From: JBBRGK01 sp036741355
GTDB lineage: Bacteria; Chloroflexota; Dehalococcoidia; CAUJGQ01
DNA: 64,000 bases
Reading direction: 5' to 3'
Assembly (NCBI GenBank): GCA_036741355.1
Contig: DAINSK010000007.1
Coordinates: 1 to 64,000, forward strand
Shown here: one piece after another, positions 17,391-25,158 of the stretch
Layout: every line of letters begins with the position of its first letter
Position numbering within the stretch: the stretch's first letter is position 1
The notes under the pieces: generated by a model
Told to the model about the DNA's origin: nothing
The model's database searches: none
What the model saw: only the letters and a program-made list of their open reading frames with translations
Made by a program: the position numbers and the translations under genes

Positions 17391-18851
17391 ACCGCTCTGG
17401 GTCGTGACCCGGTGGCCCAGACCGGCGAGGTACTGGTGCATAGCGACGGCCGCGCGACGGCCATCGGCAAGGGCTGTGACGACGAGGTCGGCGCCGTTCA
17501 CGTTGTCGCCGCCCGCGAAGATTCCGGAGCGGCTGGTCTCTCCCGTCTCCGGGTCGACTTCCAACAGGTGCCAGCGATTGGCTTTCACGCCGGAGTTGGA
17601 CGATGGGATCAACGGGTCCGCGTTATAGCCGATCGCGATCGCGACAGAATCGGCCGGGAGCACGAACTCCGAGCCCTTGATCGGCACCGGACGGCGCCTA
17701 CCCGACTCGTCGGGCTCGCCCAACTCCATGCGCTGGCATTCCACGCCCGAAACGTGTCCATCGTCCCCGATGAACCGCAGCGGCACCGTTAAGTACTCGA
17801 AGCGAACGCCTTCTTCGCGTGCGTGTCTTCGCTCCTCGCCCCGTCCCAACATCTCGGCTTCCGTGCGGCGGTAGACGCAGGTAACGTCCTCGGCACCGAT
17901 CCGCACAGCCGTGCGTACGCAGTCCATGGAAGTGTCGCCGCCACCGATGACAACGACCTGCCGGCCGATAACCAACGGCTCTCGCTGCCCGGGCGGCAAC
18001 TGTTCGGGCGACAAATTGCCGCGTACGAGGAAGTCCGTTGCCGCGTAGATACCGGTGTACTCTTCCTCCCCGGGAATGGTAAGCGCGTTGCCGACACCGG
18101 CTCCTGTGCCGAGAAATATGGCGTCAAACCCATCGCTAAACAACTGGTCGAGACCAACATCGCGGCCAATCCAGGTGTTGACGACGAAGGTAACGCCGAT
18201 CTTGCGCAGGAACTCAATCTTGGCGTCTACGAGTTCCTTCTTCATTTTAAAGTTCGGTATTCCGTAGACGAGCACGCCGCCGGGTTCCGGCCACGATTCG
18301 AACACCTCGCAAGCATGACCCTGCTTCACCAACTCCTCGGCCACCGCAAGACCGGCCGGTCCCGAGCCAACGATGGCCACGCGCCTGCCGGTCGATGCCG
18401 GGATCATCGGGATCGGCTCCAGCCCTCCATGGAGGTCGCGCTGAGCGTCGGCGAGGAACGCCTCTAGCTTGCCGATCGTCACCGCCGGCTCTTTGCGACC
18501 GCCCGGCCGGATCGCGAATCCGACCACGCAGTTCCCTTCGCAAAGCTTCTCCTGAGGACAAAGCCGGCCGCACATGTCGGGCAGGTTCGACGTCTCACGA
18601 AATACATTGGCGGCGGCGTCGATGTCGCCGAGTTCAAGAAGCTTGAAAGCGCCGGGGATATCATTGTGGACTGGACAGGCATCCTGGCAAGGCGCACTGG
18701 GGCACTGAATGCAACGGTTCGCCTCGACGATCGCCGATTCAAGGTCGAAACCACGATAAACTTCGTCCCAATTCTTTACCCGTTCCTCTGCCGTCTGCTT
18801 TGGGATGGGCTGGACGGGAATATTGAGGCGGCCGTGGACCTCGTTGACCAT
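17385..18851 (-). CDS. GltD-like NADPH-dependent flavoprotein (glutamate synthase small-subunit family)
   Basis: 488 residues. An N-terminal Fer4_20 domain has Cys clusters NRCIQCPSAPCQDACP and CGRLCPQEKLCEGNC for two 4Fe-4S centres. It is followed by an FAD fold (VAIVGSGPAGLAVAEELV) and an NADPH fold (VVVIGGGDTSMDCVRTAVR). The start at ATG 18851 has a GGGGGAG Shine-Dalgarno. Family members partner GltB or act as NfnB or SudA-type subunits. No GltB large subunit is in the window; instead it ends the cysteine/methionine thiocarboxylate run, 43 bases after the JAMM gene. A role in delivering electrons for sulfide generation is therefore worth considering, though unproven. Confidence 0.87.
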   Translation of the reverse strand: MVNEVHGRLNIPVQPIPKQTAEERVKNWDEVYRGFDLESAIVEANRCIQCPSAPCQDACPVHNDIPGAFKLLELGDIDAAANVFRETSNLPDMCGRLCPQEKLCEGNCVVGFAIRPGGRKEPAVTIGKLEAFLADAQRDLHGGLEPIPMIPASTGRRVAIVGSGPAGLAVAEELVKQGHACEVFESWPEPGGVLVYGIPNFKMKKELVDAKIEFLRKIGVTFVVNTWIGRDVGLDQLFSDGFDAIFLGTGAGVGNALTIPGEEEYTGIYAATDFLVRGNLSPEQLPPGQREPLVIGRQVVVIGGGDTSMDCVRTAVRIGAEDVTCVYRRTEAEMLGRGEERRHAREEGVRFEYLTVPLRFIGDDGHVSGVECQRMELGEPDESGRRRPVPIKGSEFVLPADSVAIAIGYNADPLIPSSNSGVKANRWHLLEVDPETGETSRSGIFAGGDNVNGADLVVTALADGRRAAVAMHQYLAGLGHRVTTQSGT

Positions 18852-18894
18852 TGCTCCCCCCGCGTTGGAACCCTGTATTGTGAGTCCGTTCAGT

Positions 18895-19305
18895 TTACTC
18901 GACAAAAAGTGCCTCTTGGCTAACCGCTCCGTCGATAATTCGATAGGCACGAATGTCGGGAGGATCCCATGTAAGCGATACCAGCAGGTAATAGGCGTCT
19001 GGATAACCGGCAAGGTTCAGATCGGTCGGACTGGGGTATGCCGGCGTATGCGTGTGGGAGTGATAGATCACCATCATCTCCCAGCCGTTGTCGTCTATCT
19101 CCCGGTAAATTTTCAGGAGTTCGCGCGAATCGATGTTGTAGCGGTAGGGGCTGTGCTCCGCGTTGACGGCTTTGAATAGCCTCATCGCAACCCCGTTGTC
19201 TCCGGCAATCACTCCGCAACACTCGTTCGGGTTCTCCTCTTGCGCATGTGCGACGATCTCATCGACGTATGAACGCGGCAGTGTCAACGGCACCGAGCCT
19301 ACCAC
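18895..19305 (-). CDS. JAMM/MPN+ metalloprotease (Mec/HcyD-like)
   Basis: About 130 residues with an intact JAMM zinc site: Glu in ENPNECCGVIAGD and the HSHTHTPAYPSPTD motif (HxH...S..D). The motif closely resembles mycobacterial Mec, which frees cysteine from the CysO carrier. In Wolinella a related protease (HcyD) both trims a C-terminal residue from its carrier and releases homocysteine. It overlaps the end of cysM by a few bases. Start codons GTG 19305 and GTG 19293 are both possible. The neighbouring carrier ending in Gly-Gly-Thr would need exactly this trimming. Confidence 0.85.
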   Translation of the reverse strand: MVGSVPLTLPRSYVDEIVAHAQEENPNECCGVIAGDNGVAMRLFKAVNAEHSPYRYNIDSRELLKIYREIDDNGWEMMVIYHSHTHTPAYPSPTDLNLAGYPDAYYLLVSLTWDPPDIRAYRIIDGAVSQEALFVE

Positions 19306-20237
19306 CAGACCTTGCTGTCGATGTCTTCGGGCAGATCGCTGAAGTCCATCGTCCACAGCGCCGTCGACAGGTACTTCCAACCCCCGTCGGCGAGGATGAC
19401 CACGATCTCGCCGGATTCCATTCGGGATGCGACGCGCTGCGCCGTCTTGATCACCGCCCCACAGGATATGCCGGCAAATATGCCTTCCTTCTGCATCAAC
19501 TCCTTGGTCGCGGCGAACGCGGTGCGGCTATCGACCACGACACGCCCGTCGAGAACTGACTCGTCGAGTACGGGAGGAATGAAGCCTTCTTCGAGGCTCC
19601 GCAGACCCTGCACGAGGTCGCCCGGATGCGGGACGGTCGCGATGACCTTGATGTTCGGGTTGTATTCCTTGAGGTAGCGACCGGCGCCGGTCAGCGTCCC
19701 TCCGGTGCCAAGTCCGGCGATAAACACGTCCACGTCGGGCAGGTCACGTACGATTTCCGGACCGGTGGTTTCGTAGTGCGCCAGCGGATTGGCGTCGTTG
19801 CCGTACTGGTAGGGCATGAAGAAGCGCTGCGGCGCTTCGGCGACCATCTGCTTAGCCACGGCGATGGAACCGTTCGTTCCCTTCAGCCCTTCGGAATAGA
19901 CGACCTCGGCGCCGTATGCCCGCAGCAACTGGCTGCGCTCTTCGCTGACGCTCTCGGGAATGACCACCATTACCTGGTAGCCCTTGACGCGACCGATCAT
20001 CGCCAGTGCGATGCCCGTGTTGCCGCTCGTCGGTTCGAGCACGGTCTTGTCGTGGGTCAGGCTGCCGTCCTGCTCCCCACGCTCGATCATGTACTTGGCA
20101 ATGCGATCTTTCACGCTGCCCGAGGGATTCTGTCCTTCGAGCTTGGCATAAATTTTGACGTTCGGATTGGGGCTCGTTTGCGGCAGGCCCACCAACGGCG
20201 TATTGCCAATCGCGTCGAGAATGTTTGAGTACAACAC
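19299..20237 (-). CDS. cysM: CysM-type cysteine synthase (sulfur-carrier-dependent)
   Basis: 312-residue fold-type II PLP enzyme. The Schiff-base Lys is in PSGSVKDRIAKYM, the phosphate-binding loop is EPTSGNTGIALAM, and the catalytic region is GLGTGGTLTGAGRYLKE. The C-terminal GGWKYLSTALW followed by a long acidic tail ending VWW resembles mycobacterial CysM, whose tail closes over the active site and which uses O-phosphoserine with thiocarboxylated CysO. The paralogue at 21845 instead ends in the DTGERYLS form of CysK. Immediate neighbours are a carrier gene upstream and the JAMM protease downstream, the same trio as in Mycobacterium. Confidence 0.85.
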   Translation of the reverse strand: MLYSNILDAIGNTPLVGLPQTSPNPNVKIYAKLEGQNPSGSVKDRIAKYMIERGEQDGSLTHDKTVLEPTSGNTGIALAMIGRVKGYQVMVVIPESVSEERSQLLRAYGAEVVYSEGLKGTNGSIAVAKQMVAEAPQRFFMPYQYGNDANPLAHYETTGPEIVRDLPDVDVFIAGLGTGGTLTGAGRYLKEYNPNIKVIATVPHPGDLVQGLRSLEEGFIPPVLDESVLDGRVVVDSRTAFAATKELMQKEGIFAGISCGAVIKTAQRVASRMESGEIVVILADGGWKYLSTALWTMDFSDLPEDIDSKVWW

Positions 20238-20303
20238 GCTCCCCTCCGAGCAGCGGGCGGCGTTCGCGCCACGGGAACTTTGCGAGTGAGGAGACCGCCC
20301 GTT

Positions 20304-20582
20304 CTACGTCCCGCCGGCAAGCGCCGGCAGGATTGAGACGACGTCGCCGTTCTTCAGCGGCGTATCGAGCTTTTCAAGGTAGCGGATGTCCTCGTCGTTC
20401 ACATAGATGTTGACGAAGCGATGAAGCTGGCCGTCGTCTCCCTGGACCTGGTGCAGGAAGCCCGGATAGTCGCTGTCGAGGTTTCTGAGCAACTCGTCCA
20501 CATTGCCGGCCTCGGCGCTAACGGTTTTTCTGCCACCGGTGACCTTCTGCAGCACGGTGGTAAGTCGGACTTCTACGGCCAT
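20304..20582 (-). CDS. MoaD/CysO-like sulfur carrier ending Gly-Gly-Thr
   Basis: A 92-residue beta-grasp sulfur carrier with CysO hallmarks (LDSDYPGF, HRFVNIYVNDEDIRYLEKL, NGDVVSILPALAGGT). ThiS/MoaD-type carriers must end in a free Gly-Gly to be adenylated; here one extra Thr follows. In Wolinella HcyS (extra Ala) and Pseudomonas QbsE (extra Cys-Phe) such residues are removed by a JAMM protease, and a JAMM gene lies two genes downstream. I verified the end on the DNA: GGC GGG ACG then TAG. It lies between the carrier-E1 fusion and cysM. Confidence 0.88.
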   Translation of the reverse strand: MAVEVRLTTVLQKVTGGRKTVSAEAGNVDELLRNLDSDYPGFLHQVQGDDGQLHRFVNIYVNDEDIRYLEKLDTPLKNGDVVSILPALAGGT

Positions 20583-20641
20583 CTACTGTTCTCCCAGGGT
20601 TGGCGGCCTCCCGGCGGGGCGGCGCCGCGGATATTGTGAGA

Positions 20642-21751
20642 TTATCCCGCCGCCACGGGAGCGCCTTCCTTGTGCGGAGGACCGCCACAGAAGGCGTCAT
20701 AGTCGATGAGTTCGGTGACAGTCGGGTTGTCCCCGCAAAGAGGACACTTCGGATCGCGGCGCGTCTTCACCACCCGCATTTCCATGGAAAGCGCATCGTA
20801 GAGCAGGAGCCGGCCGACGAGCGGGTCGCCGATTTCGAGAATCAGTTTCAGCACCTCCGTGGCCTGGATGGAGCCGACGGTACCGCAAAGGGCGCCCAGC
20901 ACCCCCGCTTCGGCGCAGGAAGGGACCATGCCCGGTGGAGGCGGTTCGGGGAAGAGGCAACGGTAGCAGCCCTTGCCGGGCAGATAGGTCGATGCCTGGC
21001 CGTCGAATAGGAGGATGCTCCCATCTACTAGCGGCTTTTTCGCCAGATAGCAGGCGTCGTTCACCAGGTACCGGGTGGCGAAGTTATCCGCTCCGTTCAC
21101 GACGACGTCATATTGGGGGATAATCTGCATCGCGTTTTCCGACGTTAGCGGCACTTCGTGCGTTACTACGTTGACGTCAGGGTTATACGCATTGAGCGTC
21201 TCGCGCGCCGATTCGACTTTTGGCCGCCCAACGTCGTCGTTCTGGTGAAGGATCTGCCGCTGGAGGTTGGTCAGGTCTACAATATCGAAGTCGACAATCC
21301 CCAGCGTTCCGACACCCGCGAGTGCAAGGTAAAGGGCAACGGGCGAGCCCAGACCGCCGGCTCCGACCACCAACACCTTGGACGCCATCAGCTTGCGCTG
21401 CCCCACCGGCCCAACCTGCGGCATGATGATGTGCCGCGAATAGCGGGTCACCTGGTCGGCGCGAAGCGCGGTGCCGCTACCACCCGCAATTGCGGGAATA
21501 ACCGCGACTTCATCGCCGTCGGCAACCGGAGTTTGCTGCCCCTGCAGGCTGTTGATCTCGCGGTTGTTCAAATACACGTTGATGTGTGCCGGGATCTCGC
21601 GCTTCTCATCCCACAAAAGCTCGCTGAAGCCTGGATAGGCGTTATCAAGCTCCGCCAGTACCTCGGCTACGGTTTCGCCGCCCATTTCAACGCGGGTGCG
21701 ATTGCCGGTAAGTCGCCGGAACGGCGTTGGAATATATACGCTGACTGCCAT
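20642..21751 (-). CDS. Sulfur carrier-E1 fusion (MoaD/CysO domain plus ThiF/MoeB adenylyltransferase)
   Basis: 369 residues in two parts. Residues 1-92 are a complete CysO/MoaD-like beta-grasp domain ending VIPAIAGGSGT. Residues ~95-369 are an E1-like ATPase: YSRHIIMPQVGPVGQRKL, the ATP loop VVGAGGLGSPVALYLA, the Asp of GIVDFDIVDLTNLQRQ, a CYRC and CPLC zinc site and a probable catalytic Cys in PSCAEAGVLGALCG. No rhodanese domain is present, unlike mycobacterial MoeZ. It should activate the carriers for thiocarboxylation in this operon. The fused carrier cannot be adenylated in place because its GG is internal, unless cleaved. Confidence 0.88.
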   Translation of the reverse strand: MAVSVYIPTPFRRLTGNRTRVEMGGETVAEVLAELDNAYPGFSELLWDEKREIPAHINVYLNNREINSLQGQQTPVADGDEVAVIPAIAGGSGTALRADQVTRYSRHIIMPQVGPVGQRKLMASKVLVVGAGGLGSPVALYLALAGVGTLGIVDFDIVDLTNLQRQILHQNDDVGRPKVESARETLNAYNPDVNVVTHEVPLTSENAMQIIPQYDVVVNGADNFATRYLVNDACYLAKKPLVDGSILLFDGQASTYLPGKGCYRCLFPEPPPPGMVPSCAEAGVLGALCGTVGSIQATEVLKLILEIGDPLVGRLLLYDALSMEMRVVKTRRDPKCPLCGDNPTVTELIDYDAFCGGPPHKEGAPVAAG

Positions 21752-21844
21752 TTCGGACTGTCTCCTCTGTGCTGGAACCGGTGCGCGAGCGCCCGCGTTC
21801 TTCAGTACACTACACTGCGCCAGTTTCGGCGAATAGCTTGCCCG

Positions 21845-22780
21845 TCATAGCCCCATGCTCAGGTATCGCTCGCCCGTGTCCGGAAGCATTGTCACCACGC
21901 GCTTGCCCGGACCGAGCCGTTTCGCCACCTTTAGCGAAGCGACGACGTTTGCTCCCGATGAAATGCCAACCAGCAGCCCCTCTTCCCTCGCGAGGCGGCG
22001 CGACATCTCGATCGCATCGTCATCGCCGACGGCGATCAATTCCTGGTACACATCGCGATTGAGGACACCGGGAACAAAGCTTGCGCCAATGCCCTGAATC
22101 GCGTGCATCCCAGCCCGATGCCCGCGTAAAACCTGCGAACGCACCGGCTCGACGGCAACGATGAGAACGTCCGGGATCCGCTCGCGGAGCACTTCGCCCA
22201 CGCCCGTGATGGTGCCGCCCGTTCCGACTCCGGCCACAAAAGCGTCGATCCGGCCGTCCGTCGCCCGAAGGATCTCCGGTCCAGTGGTCTGTCGGTGAAT
22301 TTCCGGGTTGGCGGCATTCAGAAACTGTTGCGGCATGAAATAGTCCGGATGTTCTGCGAGCAACTGTTCGGCCGCGTATACCGCTCCGGTCATTCCCTCA
22401 ATCGCCGGGGTGAGAACGAACTGGGCGCCGTAACGGGCCAGCAATCGACGGCGCTCAAGGCTCATATCCTCGGGCATCGTCAAGATGAGTCGGTAGCCTT
22501 TTACCGCGGCAACCATGGCGAGGCCGATGCCGGTGTTGCCGGTCGTCGGCTCGACGATGGTTGCGCCGGGAGCCAGTAGACCCTTCCGCTCGGCGTCTTC
22601 CACCATTGAGACGGCGATGCGGTCTTTGACGCTTCCGGCCGGGTTGATCGATTCGAGCTTGCCCAGCACCTCGGCGCTGCGAGTGCCTGGCAGTCGGTTG
22701 AGTCGCACAAGCGGCGTGTTGCCGACCAGGTCAAGGACGCTGTCGACTATGGAAACGGTACGTGTGGCGACATCCTGCAT
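21845..22780 (-). CDS. cysK: Cysteine synthase A (O-acetylserine sulfhydrylase)
   Basis: 311 residues from ATG 22780. PLP lysine in INPAGSVKDRIAVSM, phosphate loop EPTTGNTGIGLAMVA, the GVGTGGTITGVGE loop and the canonical C-terminal MLPDTGERYLSMGL. These are CysK features, implying use of O-acetylserine and free sulfide, in contrast to the CysM-type paralogue 1.6 kb downstream. It sits between the Rrf2 regulator and the carrier-E1 fusion, so both cysteine routes are in the same run. Residues 1-8 of the longest frame (from 22804) are not conserved. Confidence 0.9.
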   Translation of the reverse strand: MQDVATRTVSIVDSVLDLVGNTPLVRLNRLPGTRSAEVLGKLESINPAGSVKDRIAVSMVEDAERKGLLAPGATIVEPTTGNTGIGLAMVAAVKGYRLILTMPEDMSLERRRLLARYGAQFVLTPAIEGMTGAVYAAEQLLAEHPDYFMPQQFLNAANPEIHRQTTGPEILRATDGRIDAFVAGVGTGGTITGVGEVLRERIPDVLIVAVEPVRSQVLRGHRAGMHAIQGIGASFVPGVLNRDVYQELIAVGDDDAIEMSRRLAREEGLLVGISSGANVVASLKVAKRLGPGKRVVTMLPDTGERYLSMGL

Positions 22781-22810
22781 GCGCGTTCGAAACTTCCTGC
22801 CCAATCGGGC

Positions 22811-23245
22811 TTAAATGTAGTACCGGCCGCCGGCCGGGCGTCGCTCTTTTGCCGCGAGCTCGGCGATCGTCGTTCGGTGCAGGATCCCGCGAGTCACGTC
22901 GTAAACCTCTTGCCAGACATCGCGCTGTGGACACCCGCCGTGCTTGGCGCACGCGCTGCTCTCGTCGAGACACGAGCTCGGCGACAGCGATCCCTCGAGC
23001 GCTTCGAGGGCATTGTCCATGTGGATCTCGCCGGGTTCGCGGACCAGCTCGTGCCCGCCCTGCGGGCCCCGAATGCTGCGAATGAAGCCGGCACGGCGAA
23101 GCGTCGTGAGCAAATGATCCAGGTACGGCTCCGGTATCCGCTGGCGCGCCGCGATTTCGGCGCTCTGCAGCGGCCCTTCGCCGTAATGCAGCGCCAGCTC
23201 AATGAGGGCGCGAACTCCGTAGTCGCCCTTGGTGGAAACCCGCAC
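22811..23245 (-). CDS. Rrf2 family regulator with Fe-S type cysteines (IscR/CymR-like)
   Basis: 144 residues, winged-helix Rrf2 protein starting MRVSTKGDYGVRALIEL. The recognition helix region is IPEPYLDHLLTTLRRAGFI with the usual RGPQGGHEL wing. Three cysteines, C92, C99 and C105, lie in the loop that binds a 2Fe-2S cluster in IscR-type members. It is 30 bases upstream of cysK, as CymR or IscR genes often are, so it may tune the run according to cysteine or Fe-S status in addition to the SAM riboswitch at the head. The 84-base gap upstream of it could hold a second promoter. Confidence 0.88.
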   Translation of the reverse strand: MRVSTKGDYGVRALIELALHYGEGPLQSAEIAARQRIPEPYLDHLLTTLRRAGFIRSIRGPQGGHELVREPGEIHMDNALEALEGSLSPSSCLDESSACAKHGGCPQRDVWQEVYDVTRGILHRTTIAELAAKERRPAGGRYYI

Positions 23246-23329
23246 CGAAAACCCCGCCGCTATACCTGACTAAATCCATCAACATTGTAGATGAAGAAAG
23301 TAACGCTTGCAAGAGAATGTGCCGCGGCG

Positions 23330-24538
23330 TTACGGGGCGCCCCGTCCGGCAGCGTCGAGCCCCCGTCGGAGGTCCTCGATAATGTCGTCGGCGTGCTCGA
23401 TGCCGACTGAAAGACGGATGAGGCCGGGGAAGATGCCGATGGCCTCGCGCTGTTCGGCCGTGTAACCGCGGTGCGACGTCTTGGCAGGATGAGAGATTGT
23501 CGTACTGACGTCGGCGAGGCTTGGCGCGAGGCGAATGTGCTTCAGTCCCTTGACGAAGCGAGAGGCGGCGGCTTCGCCCCCACGCAGCTCAAAGGCAGCC
23601 ATTGCGCCATACCCATTACTCAACAGATCGCATGCCCGCTGGTGATGCGGGTGGGACGCCAGGCCCGGATAATGAACGGCCTCGACTTCTGGACAGGCGG
23701 CGAGGAAGCGGCAAGTTTGAAGCGCGTTGGCCGACGCCTTCTGCATACGCACGGCCAGCGTCTTGATCCCGCGCGCCGTAAGCCAGCAGTCAAATGGGCT
23801 GGCTGAAGCGCCAAAAGTCACGATGTAGGTCCGCGCCTGCTGTACGAAATCAACCGAGCCAACCAGAACGCCGTTGGTGACGTCGCTATGCCCGCCCAGG
23901 TACTTGGTGCCGCTATGCACCACGACGTCGGCTCCAAAAGCGAGCGGACGGCAGTGATACGGAGAGGCGAAGGTGTTATCCACGATCAGGCGTGCGCCGG
24001 CGCGGTGAGCCAGCTCAGCGAGTGCAGGCAGGTCGGGGATGCGCACCAGCGGATTGCTGACCGATTCCACGATTACCGCAGTCGCGGGCTGCGCGAGCGC
24101 CGCGGCCGCGGCATCGGTGTCGGTCAGATCGACGAAGTCGGTGCTGACCCCAAGCGCCGCCAGGGGCGTGCGAAGCATTCCCATCGTGCGGCCATAGAGG
24201 TCGTGGCCCGCGACCAACCGGTCGCCTTGCTTCAGCCCCGACATAATTGCCGCTGCGATTGCACCCATGCCGCTGGCCGCCGCCACACCGGTCTCCGCCC
24301 CTTCCAGCCGTGCGACGAGGTCTGCAAGCACGGTCTGGTTTGGATTGGCGTCACGGGTGTAGACATAGCCCGATACGCGCCCTTCGTACAGGTCGTCGAT
24401 CGTCTCCAGGCTATCGGATTGGAAAACGGCAGCCGTCACGATCGGCATCGTCAACGGCAGCGTTACAGACGCGGGCTGGGGCTCGATCTCCGCGCACAAC
24501 GTCTCGAAGTGACGCTCAGAAACACTGTGTTCATCCAT
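23330..24538 (-). CDS. MetY/MetB-type PLP enzyme (O-acetylhomoserine sulfhydrylase or cystathionine synthase)
   Basis: 402 residues from ATG 24538 (GAGGA nearby). Cys/Met-metabolism PLP family: VYTRDANPNQTVLADLVARLE, GMGAIAAAIMSGLKQGD, the Schiff-base Lys in VVHSGTKYLGGHSDV and a SLADVSTTISHPA region. By length (~400) and motifs it could be cystathionine gamma-synthase or O-acetylhomoserine sulfhydrylase. The carrier gene lies just upstream (34 bases from its stop to this start) under one SAM riboswitch, which favours a MetY-like role accepting sulfur from the thiocarboxylated carrier, as in Wolinella. No acyl-homoserine synthase or MetC is seen here. Confidence 0.82.
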   Translation of the reverse strand: MDEHSVSERHFETLCAEIEPQPASVTLPLTMPIVTAAVFQSDSLETIDDLYEGRVSGYVYTRDANPNQTVLADLVARLEGAETGVAAASGMGAIAAAIMSGLKQGDRLVAGHDLYGRTMGMLRTPLAALGVSTDFVDLTDTDAAAAALAQPATAVIVESVSNPLVRIPDLPALAELAHRAGARLIVDNTFASPYHCRPLAFGADVVVHSGTKYLGGHSDVTNGVLVGSVDFVQQARTYIVTFGASASPFDCWLTARGIKTLAVRMQKASANALQTCRFLAACPEVEAVHYPGLASHPHHQRACDLLSNGYGAMAAFELRGGEAAASRFVKGLKHIRLAPSLADVSTTISHPAKTSHRGYTAEQREAIGIFPGLIRLSVGIEHADDIIEDLRRGLDAAGRGAP

Positions 24539-24572
24539 TCGCGCGAAGTCCTCAGAGTAAAGCTGGTTCAAT

Positions 24573-24848
24573 TCACCCGCCGGCCACCGCCGGTACGATA
24601 CTTACTTCGTCGCCCTGCTTGAGCGGCGTTTTTAGGCCGGAGAGGAAGCGGACGTCTTCACCGTTGATGTAGACGTTGACGAATCGGCGCAGCTCTCCCT
24701 GCTCATCACAGAGGCGCTCTTTCAAGCCAGGAAAGCTCGAGTCGAGGCCGTTGATCGCATCTTCCAACGACGAACCGTCAGCCTGAACGGTCTCCTGATT
24801 CTTGGTCAGCCCTCGCAGCGGGGTGGGGATTCTGACAGAAACAGCCAT
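24573..24848 (-). CDS. MoaD/CysO-like sulfur carrier with canonical Gly-Gly end
   Basis: 91 residues, beta-grasp carrier very similar to mycobacterial CysO (PTPLRGLTKNQETV, FVNVYINGEDVRFLSGL, GDEVSIVPAVAGG). The protein ends exactly in Gly-Gly followed by TGA, so it needs no trimming before adenylation, unlike the carrier at 20304. It lies between the NIL protein and the MetY-type gene; this position suggests it feeds homocysteine formation. It is probably activated by the E1 domain encoded at 20642. Confidence 0.88.
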   Translation of the reverse strand: MAVSVRIPTPLRGLTKNQETVQADGSSLEDAINGLDSSFPGLKERLCDEQGELRRFVNVYINGEDVRFLSGLKTPLKQGDEVSIVPAVAGG

Positions 24849-24868
24849 TCGCTTGAATCTCCTGCAGA

Positions 24869-25111
24869 CTAGCCTTCAACGACGTCACCTTCGATCGGGT
24901 CCACGCGCACGCCCTTGGCCTGCGCCCAATCGAGCCCGCGTTCAATTTCCGCGGAATCGCCTTCGAGCTCCAGCACGACCCAACCGACCTGCTCGTCGAC
25001 GTCGGCCATGCGGATATTGGTAACCAGTTCGAACTGATGGCCCAGCTCGTAGATAATCGGCAGCGTGATGAGCCGTGGTGGAAACGTGAAGCGGACGCGC
25101 TTCGAAGCCAT
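24869..25111 (-). CDS. NIL-domain protein
   Basis: About 80 residues from ATG 25111 (MASKRVRFTFPPRLI). The pattern PIIYELGHQFELVTNIRMADVDEQ, then GWVVLELEGD and IERGLDWAQAKGVRVDPIE is the NIL (ferredoxin-like) domain found at the C-terminus of MetN transporters and in NIL-ferredoxins of homocysteine synthesis. Here it is free-standing with no 4Fe-4S motif. In this operon, headed by a SAM riboswitch, it may bind methionine or assist sulfur transfer; this is inferred from context. Confidence 0.82.
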   Translation of the reverse strand: MASKRVRFTFPPRLITLPIIYELGHQFELVTNIRMADVDEQVGWVVLELEGDSAEIERGLDWAQAKGVRVDPIEGDVVEG

Positions 25112-25158
25112 AGTGCTCGCTCTCCGCCGGAAGCTACCGGCCACATGTGATTGCTCTG

